Assembly: GCA_021844725.1 (NCBI GenBank)
Contig: JAKBSX010000284.1
Span: 1-5,166 of the forward strand
Length of the DNA stretch: 5,166 nucleotides
DNA from: Actinomycetes bacterium
Lineage (GTDB): Bacteria > Actinomycetota > Acidimicrobiia > Acidimicrobiales > Acidimicrobiaceae
Direction of reading: 5' to 3'
The position numbers and the translations under genes were made by a program. How positions within the stretch are numbered: the stretch's first letter is position 1; each line of letters opens with the position of its first letter. The notes below the pieces were generated by a model. The model made no database searches, was not told the origin of the DNA, and was given only the letters and a program-made list of their open reading frames with translations. Positions 1 to 5,166 of this stretch are shown here, piece by piece.

Positions 1-15
1 CAAGCTAGAACCATC
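1..15 (-). repeat. 15-base direct repeat, edge copy
   Basis: This sequence, CAAGCTAGAACCATC on the plus strand, is identical to 1045-1059 inside the glycosyltransferase gene. In the minus-strand frame open at this edge it encodes DGSSL. The match may extend beyond the window, because the edge cuts it; on the other side it stops at base 16. Confidence 0.5.
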
Positions 16-84
16 TTGCCTATCAATATTGCCGCCGTAGACTTTAGGACCAAGAAACAGAGGAAGATTCTTTGATATAACAAA
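1..84 (-). other. Open 28-codon stretch at window edge, possible start of a further gene
   Basis: After the glycosyltransferase stop (106-108) and further in-frame stops at 91-93 and 85-87, one minus-strand frame is open from 84 to the edge and reads through NLPLFLGPKVYGGNIDRQDG. LFLGPKVYGG looks like the first strand and loop of a GT-B glycosyltransferase, which often open with a hydrophobic strand followed by GPK or similar. There is no ATG or GTG in the stretch, and its only TTG is the last codon at 1-3, so the start would have to be non-canonical or the gene could be broken. A second frame, beginning with TTG at 81-83, is also open to the edge and reads as a hydrophobic, membrane-like peptide (LLYQRIFLCFLVL). 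With so few codons I cannot decide which frame is real, or whether either is. Confidence 0.3.
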
Positions 85-105
85 TTAGCGTTAGCTCAGC
101 CTAGG

Positions 106-1329
106 TTAATCGATCGCTTTGTCAAGTACGCGTTTCAAATAGGCGTTCCTTCGCTCGACGGCGAACAACCCACCAGGTTCTATCATCTTGCGGCCATTCT
201 GGCCCAGTTGATTCCTCAAATCCACACTCTTGATGAGGACTCCGGTTCCTCTAACGACTTCGTCAACTATGCGTTCGTCCGTCATCCAAGAATTCCAGAT
301 TTGTCCAAATGCTGTTCGATTAGGGATGTAATAATTGTCGACAATCGCCTCGTACCCGCTTGGCATCTCACATACTACACCCCATTTTCCATCGCGAATG
401 ATTTCAGCATTTGCGTATGTATGCGTTGTGACCACTGGAAGCTCGTGATTCATGGCGTCTAGGAACGAACCCCACGGTGTATCCCTCATCGGCAATAGGA
501 ATATGTCTGCGGCCCACAACAAATCATCAAACTCTTGTTGCGAAATTGGATGATCGATAATAGTTACTCTGGGATCTTGTTCCAAAATGAGGCGGTACTT
601 TAGCGGTAACTGAGACCGGACCGTCAAAGTAATGTTATCAAATTCTTTACGCAAATGCATGAATGCCTTCGTAACAATGTGCCCTCCCCTGTTGTAGAAC
701 CAGACATCGTTGAATCCGGCTTGGGTATAGTTGACGCTGCCGATGAAGATTATGTTTACATTATTCTTATTTCTGCGGCGCTTTTTTGGAACCAAGGGGA
801 TACCAAGAGGGACGTACTCCATCTTTGATTCGAACCTCGACGTATCGTACGCTGATTCCAAGGACCTCCGGGTGGCCTCGAAAAAGTAGATGATAGCCTT
901 ACAATCATCGCGAGCCAGTGTATTTTCGACTAAAGAGTGAGTAAAGGGCAAGTCATAAGGATGGCCGATGAGAGAAGATATTGCATCAAAGATTACGGGC
1001 ATCCATGGTTCGTGTCTAAAATTTAGTAAACCGTTTGTCATCGTCAAGCTAGAACCATCAAACGGCGCATCGAAAAATGTTGCAAAGGATCCAAGGAGCT
1101 TGTCTGGCATTGTGAACGCTCGCATGATAGGTTTTGCCCAATTCTCTAGTAACTTTTTTTCACTTCTTCCTTGCACTAGGCGTCCAAAATAGTCCTTGTA
1201 AACGAATCTGTATCCTTCCGGCGAGGTATCTGCCCAGGTCCTAAAGTAGCTGTGGAGAAGCCCAAAACTCTTGAAATATACCACTTTCGAAGTCACGTTT
1301 CTTGCTACACCAGTTTTCTTCCGCGGCAA
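106..1329 (-). CDS. GT4-like (GT-B fold) glycosyltransferase, TTG start
   Basis: This 407-residue protein is a cytosolic or membrane-associated glycosyltransferase that would move a sugar from a nucleotide donor to a growing glycan. The N-terminal half (about 14-170) is the acceptor domain. It includes HEPWMPVIFDA (106-116) and CKAIIYFFEATRRSLE (143-158), the patch that in relatives reads as Cys-Lys followed by a Ser/Glu-rich helix. MEYVPLGIP (170-178) leads into the linker, then a basic run PKKRRRNKNN. The donor Rossmann domain begins at VNIIFIGSVN (191-200) and continues through RVTIIDHPISQQEFDDLLWAADIFLLP (254-280). The usual E-x7-E motif appears as D283-x7-D291 in DTPWGSFLD, followed by LPVV (297-300) and E309-I-I. 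The start is TTG at 1327-1329, chosen because AGGGAG lies 5 bases upstream; the next candidates, GTG at codon 12 and ATG at codon 69, lack such a site or would remove the N-terminal strand. It follows the sulfatase gene by 63 bases. Sugar, linkage and acceptor are not predictable. Confidence 0.92.
   Translation of the reverse strand: MPRKKTGVARNVTSKVVYFKSFGLLHSYFRTWADTSPEGYRFVYKDYFGRLVQGRSEKKLLENWAKPIMRAFTMPDKLLGSFATFFDAPFDGSSLTMTNGLLNFRHEPWMPVIFDAISSLIGHPYDLPFTHSLVENTLARDDCKAIIYFFEATRRSLESAYDTSRFESKMEYVPLGIPLVPKKRRRNKNNVNIIFIGSVNYTQAGFNDVWFYNRGGHIVTKAFMHLRKEFDNITLTVRSQLPLKYRLILEQDPRVTIIDHPISQQEFDDLLWAADIFLLPMRDTPWGSFLDAMNHELPVVTTHTYANAEIIRDGKWGVVCEMPSGYEAIVDNYYIPNRTAFGQIWNSWMTDERIVDEVVRGTGVLIKSVDLRNQLGQNGRKMIEPGGLFAVERRNAYLKRVLDKAID
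1045..1059 (-). repeat. 15-base direct repeat, copy inside glycosyltransferase gene
   Basis: This is the partner of bases 1-15. It encodes residues 91-95 (DGSSL) of the glycosyltransferase, in the same codon phase as the edge copy. The flanking bases differ on the visible side. Confidence 0.5.
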
Positions 1330-1392
1330 AGATGCTCCCTTACCGATTCAAGCGGAGGATCAAATAACCAAAGACGGAAAGGCGCCTCCAAC
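1330..1392 (-). other. 63-base gap between sulfatase-like and glycosyltransferase genes
   Basis: This is the longest gap between the four genes. On the minus strand it holds GGAGG and CCTCC separated by 26 bases, which could pair as a weak 5-base-pair stem, and then the AGGGAG ribosome site. I see no clear TATA box, -35/-10 pair or T-run terminator, so I read it as an operon-internal spacer. Confidence 0.4.
1335..1340 (-). promoter_or_regulatory. Shine-Dalgarno site for the TTG-started glycosyltransferase
   Basis: Read on the minus strand this is AGGGAG, followed by a 5-base spacer (CATCT) and TTG. It is the best ribosome-binding match near this gene and is the main reason for accepting the TTG codon as the start. 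Confidence 0.65.
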
Positions 1393-2772
1393 CTACTCAT
1401 AACCAAGTTCGCGAAGCCTTCTCCTTAGTTCCCGCTCCTCATTCCCAGATAGTCGCCCTCGCATAGAATCCTCCTTGACTGCTTGATTGGCTCTGACAAA
1501 TTTTGCTATTCGGTCACGGAAGCGTCTGGCCAATTCCGGGTTGTTACCTGAGACATTCGTAGTTTCGGATGGGTCGCTTTTCAAATCGTACAACTCGACA
1601 ATGTTCTTCCTTAGCACTCGATCAAAGGTCTCGATGTAGTGCCAGTCTTCCGTTCTGCAAGAGAATGAACTCCGGTTTGTATCAACTACGGACCCGATAA
1701 TGCCCTGCTTGAAGTCCGCGAACCCTTGATTCGATTGGCGAACGGCAGTAGTTTCGTCTGCGAACAGGAGATTCTCAATCGTTGCCTGGATGGTCAAATG
1801 AGTAACAGGGGTATCAATTGTCTCACTTACAATGCCTGGCCCGGCTATCAAGAGAGGGACATGAATATCCGCATCATACAAATACCCATGGTCCACTAAC
1901 CCATGTTCTCCAAGTAGCTCTCCATGGTCCGCCGTGAGTATCACCAACGTGTTTTGTAACCGCTGCTGGCGTTCTAAGCCTTGGAGCAACTCACCGATAC
2001 AGTAGTCCACATACCTTATTGCACCATCGTAATAATTCACGATACGCGCAAGATCTTTGCGCGTTAGGCTTGATAGATGTGGATCTATGGATTGATAAAC
2101 TCTCATGTTCGATCTGTACATTTTCCTGTAAATCCACACCATATAATATCGGTTACTCGGCTTTGGTTCAATGGCTCTTACGAATTCTGTCGGCGGAAGG
2201 TATGGCATATGTACATCCATATAATGGACCCAGGCGAGAAATGGGGCGTTGGCCTTACTAATCCATGAAAGAGCAAGCTTTGTCAGGTCAGCGCCCGCAA
2301 CGCATGGTGGCTTCGCGGTAATCAACCTCAAGAATGGAGCGATGCCGCCGCCGGCAAATGTGTGTCTTCCATCAACGGCCCCTTTCAGGTCGTGGTAAAA
2401 CATGTCGAAGTCGTCAGCATAACCGAAATGAGTCGAAAGAAAAGGATTCGAGTTGAAAGCACCGGTTACGTAACCAAGATTCTTAAGCGAATGCACGATG
2501 CTTATCCCACGTCTCAAACCTAAATCACTCTGTTGAACATTCGTGGGTGGGGGAACACCTGCCAACATAGTGGGAAATGCCTGCGGCGTTCCTCCGCCAT
2601 GCGCATAGGCCCTTTTGTAATTCTTGCCCCGGCTTGCAAGCCTGTCAATGTTCGGGCTCGTCTCCCTCGAATATCCAAAGACCCCCAGATGGTCTGGCCG
2701 AAGCGAGTCGATTGTAATTAACAATACATTGGGTCGGTTCTGCTCTTGGTCTCCGATTATATCTTCAGTCAT
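1393..2772 (-). CDS. Sulfatase-family (alkaline phosphatase superfamily) enzyme with Thr at the nucleophile position
   Basis: This 459-residue protein has the sulfatase fold from end to end. The N-terminal NVLLITIDSLRPDHLG (15-30) carries metal ligand D22, followed by GYSRETSPNIDRLA (33-46). HYMDVHMPY (183-191) supplies H183, D186 and H188, and ADHGELLGEHG (281-291) supplies the D-H metal ligands. ELYDLKSDPSETTN (393-406) and the terminal LRRRLRELGY complete the usual C-terminal signatures. The formylglycine signature C/S-x-P-x-R is absent: the aligned segment is TPQAF, with T62 in the place of the catalytic Cys/Ser and F66 in the place of Arg. Thr is the nucleophile in the related phosphoethanolamine and phosphoglycerol transferases, so phosphodiester cleavage or phospho-group transfer is as likely as sulfate removal. 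No signal peptide or membrane segment is visible, so it probably acts in the cytosol. It lies 36 bases after the membrane gene. No strong ribosome site precedes the ATG, but no other ATG, GTG or TTG lies between it and the first conserved strand. Family certain, substrate unknown. Confidence 0.95.
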   Translation of the reverse strand: MTEDIIGDQEQNRPNVLLITIDSLRPDHLGVFGYSRETSPNIDRLASRGKNYKRAYAHGGGTPQAFPTMLAGVPPPTNVQQSDLGLRRGISIVHSLKNLGYVTGAFNSNPFLSTHFGYADDFDMFYHDLKGAVDGRHTFAGGGIAPFLRLITAKPPCVAGADLTKLALSWISKANAPFLAWVHYMDVHMPYLPPTEFVRAIEPKPSNRYYMVWIYRKMYRSNMRVYQSIDPHLSSLTRKDLARIVNYYDGAIRYVDYCIGELLQGLERQQRLQNTLVILTADHGELLGEHGLVDHGYLYDADIHVPLLIAGPGIVSETIDTPVTHLTIQATIENLLFADETTAVRQSNQGFADFKQGIIGSVVDTNRSSFSCRTEDWHYIETFDRVLRKNIVELYDLKSDPSETTNVSGNNPELARRFRDRIAKFVRANQAVKEDSMRGRLSGNEERELRRRLRELGYE

Positions 2773-2808
2773 TTACGTCAATTCAGCCCCGAATTTAGGT
2801 TTGCAAGA

Positions 2809-4599
2809 TTATGTATTATTGATACCCCCGGCACGGAAGGACCCTAGAACCAACAAGAACCCATCAGAATATACTACATTTGATGCTATGACTGTTCTGC
2901 CAATTGCCGAAGTGACGTTGCTAAGATATGTGTATCCAAAGAGATGGACATAAGTCGGTGTAAACAGCGAGCTAACAACAAGCACCGATCCATCGCCCGA
3001 ATGTGAAAAGCTATCGGTTTCTTCCAAGATGAATCTGCTCTCTTGGGCAGGCGTTAGACCTCCGGTAGAAAATTCCAAAACCATTCTTGAGTTGAAACCG
3101 TAATTGAGCGTAACAACACTATTCCCAAAATACACAGTCCCACCACTCATATGGTTAATTAAGTAAGTACCAACGCCAACTTGCCAAGGATAATACGTAG
3201 AGATTTCTCCGACATCGGAGCTATAGGCAACGACCGTAGGCAAAGTAAGGACAAGGATAATTAAGACAATGAGTCCGACATATATACCGCGCCGATTGCT
3301 CAGAGCATAAAGCAGAGTGGCTCCAATGAACGGAGCAAAATACAACAGCATTCTATCCCAACCAGTACCAGCGGGATACGCGTCGAGAAACAGGAGGACT
3401 GTAGTTACCAAAAGGGCGGCGATGATGAATGCCGGAGGCACATTTCCATGAGGACGCAACAGTCTTAGCACAATCCAAGCAAGAATCCCGACGCCAAAGT
3501 AGACCACAAACCAAGCAGGTAGCAAGTAGCCTAGACGATAGGGCAGGGCAGCCACATTCGCAGACAAAAGGTGCACAAGGTAGTAACCAAGTGGCCGGCC
3601 GGCGCCTGCGGGCCCAAGGGGGTTGCTCGCCCCTATCAAGCTGAAGAGTCCGTTGGCCAATGCTCCAAGCTCGTTCCAAGAAACATATACGGACCATGCC
3701 GCATAGGACACCGCCACAAACCCTATCATTCGTGAGAACAAGACGCGGCCACGCTTCGAAATCATTGAAAAAGCAATGACCAAGATTACGACAAACGGAG
3801 TAACACTGTACGTAAGCGCGGAAGCAGTAAACAAGACGACGAACGGGACCTCATTGTGAACCACATTGCTTCGCATAGAAGACATACCCACCACGAGGAC
3901 AATCAAGAGGAAAAAGAAAGCTACGCCATATTCGTATGGAGTGAACTGGGGTTGTTTAATGAGGTTCTCATCGGCGATGATAGACATCATTGCGACCGCC
4001 GCCGAGAGCTTGTGTGATTTCGAAAAGAAGTCAATAATCAGGAAAGAAAGCAAGCCCATGAGCGCCGAGAGCAGAGTATTCAACGATAAAATGACAGGAA
4101 GCAAGGAGGTACCAGACAAAAGTCCGAAGACGCTACCAATGAGGTAGACCGCTGGGTAAGATCCGTAACCAGTAAAAACCAAATGCCCACTTTGAAGAAC
4201 TGATGATGTCAGAGCTGCGGAAGTTATGGTATCCCTTGCGCCGTATAAGATGGGTTGGTTAATTGAGATACTGTCTGGTGCTTTCATTTGCCACAAGTTT
4301 ACCGTGAGTATTGAGAACATAATCACTAGCAGAGCTGCAACTGTCCTTCTTTCGCCCTGCCGAAACCAAAGAAAGCCAATACCAAAGAGTGAAAACAAGT
4401 AAGGTAACAGGAAGGAAGGGTCCTCGAATAGAATAAAGGAGCTGAAACCCGGCCTTGTTAGGGCACTCGGAAGTGCGCGCATCAGCGATATCAACATTGA
4501 GATGGAGATTGTGAGAACCAACAGCTTATCTATAGCACAAAATCTCAATCGAGGTTCACCAAGGCGGAAACTCGCTTCTGAACCGTTGGGATTAGACAT
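2809..4599 (-). CDS. Polytopic membrane protein, probable GT-C type glycosyltransferase
   Basis: This 596-residue integral membrane protein starts with ATG, 7 bases after the methyltransferase stop, behind an AGGT motif. After a short charged N-terminus (1-24) I count roughly 12 to 15 hydrophobic segments between about residues 25 and 460, for example 25-40, 65-79, 86-102, 165-190, 225-240, 252-281, 290-305, 362-382, 390-406, 418-434 and 440-458. Residues 460-596 are mostly polar and probably form a soluble domain outside the membrane. The layout is like that of GT-C transferases, which take a sugar from a polyprenyl-phosphate donor on the outer face. Polar loops that could hold active-site residues include YGARDT (119-124), QPQFTPYEYG (216-225) and GTGWDR (411-416). 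The first-loop Asp/Glu typical of GT-C enzymes is only tentatively D123. A Gly/Pro-rich loop, PLGPAGAGRPLG, lies at 327-338. The C-terminal NVVYSDG (574-580) resembles the tail of archaeal membrane proteins of this kind. An oligosaccharide polymerase or a family of unknown function is the alternative. Confidence 0.85.
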   Translation of the reverse strand: MSNPNGSEASFRLGEPRLRFCAIDKLLVLTISISMLISLMRALPSALTRPGFSSFILFEDPSFLLPYLFSLFGIGFLWFRQGERRTVAALLVIMFSILTVNLWQMKAPDSISINQPILYGARDTITSAALTSSVLQSGHLVFTGYGSYPAVYLIGSVFGLLSGTSLLPVILSLNTLLSALMGLLSFLIIDFFSKSHKLSAAVAMMSIIADENLIKQPQFTPYEYGVAFFFLLIVLVVGMSSMRSNVVHNEVPFVVLFTASALTYSVTPFVVILVIAFSMISKRGRVLFSRMIGFVAVSYAAWSVYVSWNELGALANGLFSLIGASNPLGPAGAGRPLGYYLVHLLSANVAALPYRLGYLLPAWFVVYFGVGILAWIVLRLLRPHGNVPPAFIIAALLVTTVLLFLDAYPAGTGWDRMLLYFAPFIGATLLYALSNRRGIYVGLIVLIILVLTLPTVVAYSSDVGEISTYYPWQVGVGTYLINHMSGGTVYFGNSVVTLNYGFNSRMVLEFSTGGLTPAQESRFILEETDSFSHSGDGSVLVVSSLFTPTYVHLFGYTYLSNVTSAIGRTVIASNVVYSDGFLLVLGSFRAGGINNT

Positions 4600-4604
4600 G
4601 GTTG

Positions 4605-4608
4605 ACCT
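4605..4608 (-). promoter_or_regulatory. Short Shine-Dalgarno site for the membrane protein gene
   Basis: On the minus strand AGGT lies 5 bases before the ATG and overlaps the TAG stop of the methyltransferase gene (4607-4609). The overlap suggests that ribosomes finishing the methyltransferase could restart directly on the membrane protein. The match is only four bases, so this is tentative. Confidence 0.45.
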
Positions 4609-5166
4609 ACCCGTCTCTATCTATGTGCAATCCGACGTTCGCGTGATTCAACGCCACAGCGGTGTTTCGAGCTAGAACGATCATGGTCCTGGAGACTTCT
4701 GGTTTTCCATTAATCCGGAACATTTCTTTCGCCTGTGGCATTAGTTGGACGAGGCGCATCAATAGGTAGTAGGGCAAGGGTAACAATGCAAGGGCCCCTG
4801 GTCCTTGGCCAAAAGACGATATCGATTCGAATCGTGAATCGAGTATCTCCTTAAATTCGAACCACGATAGTTCCTTTACGTGATACGGATTATGGCGGAA
4901 GAAACGAGTGTAAGCTCTATTGGGCGTTGAAATAACGAGGAAACCACCCGGCCGGAGGGATCCACTCACCTGCTCCAAAAGTTCCTGCTGCCGCGCAACA
5001 TGTTCGATGACTTCGAACATTGTTACCATATCGAATTCTGATCGGACCTCCCGAAGATACTCGGCCGCACCCACTGCATCGAAGGAAAGATTCGGTCGTT
5101 GATATCTCGCAGTTGCGTAGCTAATTGCCTCAGTATCTTCGTCAATGCCGAATACGTGACGCGCTG
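4607..5166 (-). CDS. SAM-dependent class I methyltransferase, N-terminus cut by window edge
   Basis: This is the C-terminal 185 codons of a methyltransferase of the Methyltransf_11/23 (UbiG-like) type, a cytosolic enzyme that moves a methyl group from S-adenosylmethionine to a substrate. The reading frame stays open to the window edge, so the GTG at 5072-5074 is internal and not the start. Numbering from the first complete codon, residues 4-8 (VFGID) match strand beta-2 with the acidic residue that binds the SAM ribose. FDMVTMFEVIEHV (44-56) is the strand-4 region with the EVIEH signature. LRPGGFLVISTPN (70-82) is the post-motif strand and loop, and NPYHVKELSWFEF (92-104) is the N-P-x-H-x-x-E segment common in relatives from sugar clusters. 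The glycine-rich motif I must lie beyond the right edge. The gene ends with TAG, 7 bases before the next start, so the two are probably co-transcribed. The context suggests methylation of a sugar or glycolipid, but the substrate is unknown. The family call is firm; the role is inferred. Confidence 0.93.
   Translation of the reverse strand, partial: ARHVFGIDEDTEAISYATARYQRPNLSFDAVGAAEYLREVRSEFDMVTMFEVIEHVARQQELLEQVSGSLRPGGFLVISTPNRAYTRFFRHNPYHVKELSWFEFKEILDSRFESISSFGQGPGALALLPLPYYLLMRLVQLMPQAKEMFRINGKPEVSRTMIVLARNTAVALNHANVGLHIDRDG

Noticed and set aside
100..116. Palindromes CCTAGG and CGATCG near the glycosyltransferase stop as a terminator
   Set aside because: They are six-base palindromes without a loop or a following T-run on the coding strand, too weak to call a terminator.
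208..462. Plus-strand open frame of 84 codons opposite the glycosyltransferase gene
   Set aside because: It is antisense to the conserved donor domain of the glycosyltransferase and shows no motif of its own.
2624..2953. Plus-strand open frame of 109 codons spanning the sulfatase/membrane gene junction
   Set aside because: It runs antisense across the ends of two strongly supported genes, has no recognisable domain and its composition is that of a shadow frame.
3594..3616. Short GC-rich palindromic patch (GGCCGGCC followed by GGCGCC)
   Set aside because: It encodes the Gly/Pro-rich loop of the membrane protein in frame, so codon content explains it without a separate function.
3353..3697. 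Minus-strand open frame of 114 codons inside the membrane protein gene
   Set aside because: It is an alternative frame within a gene that is supported by a long run of membrane segments; its Cys-, Trp- and Arg-rich sequence looks like a shifted reading of GC-rich codons.
3866..4147. Plus-strand open frame of 93 codons opposite the membrane protein gene
   Set aside because: The Lys/Ser-rich product is what antisense reading of hydrophobic codons gives; no ribosome site or domain was seen.
5072..5074. GTG as the start of the methyltransferase gene
   Set aside because: The frame is open upstream to the window edge and the upstream codons encode conserved methyltransferase sequence (VFGID and a helix), so the GTG is an internal Val codon.

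Overview
The window is a slice of a surface-glycan (lipid-linked oligosaccharide, S-layer glycoprotein glycan or exopolysaccharide) biosynthesis cluster. Every convincing gene reads on the minus strand, so transcription runs from high to low coordinates. In that order the genes are a class I SAM-dependent methyltransferase whose N-terminus is cut by the right edge (4607-5166), a 596-residue polytopic membrane protein that looks like a GT-C type glycosyltransferase (2809-4599), a sulfatase-like enzyme of the alkaline-phosphatase superfamily (1393-2772), and a GT4-like, GT-B fold glycosyltransferase (106-1329). Bases 1-105 are an intergenic end plus a short open stretch that may be the beginning of another gene.

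The gaps are 7, 36 and 63 bases, there is no opposing gene and no strong terminator, so the four genes are most simply read as one operon. A plausible joint role is building and decorating a glycan. The cytosolic glycosyltransferase adds a sugar from an activated donor. The methyltransferase may methylate a sugar or lipid. The membrane protein may transfer a lipid-carried sugar on the outer face of the membrane. The sulfatase-like enzyme may cleave or transfer a phosphate- or sulfate-containing group. The order of action and the glycan itself cannot be read from the sequence.

The organism is uncertain. A sulfatase-family protein with Thr at the nucleophile position and no signal peptide, and a GT-C-like membrane protein ending in a soluble extracytosolic tail, remind me most of archaeal surface-glycan clusters. 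Shine-Dalgarno-like motifs precede two genes and one gene starts with TTG, which fits many archaea and bacteria. I lean towards an archaeon of moderate GC content, at roughly 60 %, without a marker gene to prove it.

I found no RNA gene, CRISPR array, insertion sequence or complete new system. The points most worth a second look are the missing formylglycine motif in the sulfatase homologue, the D-x7-D variant and TTG start of the glycosyltransferase, and a 15-base in-frame repeat shared by the left edge and the glycosyltransferase gene.
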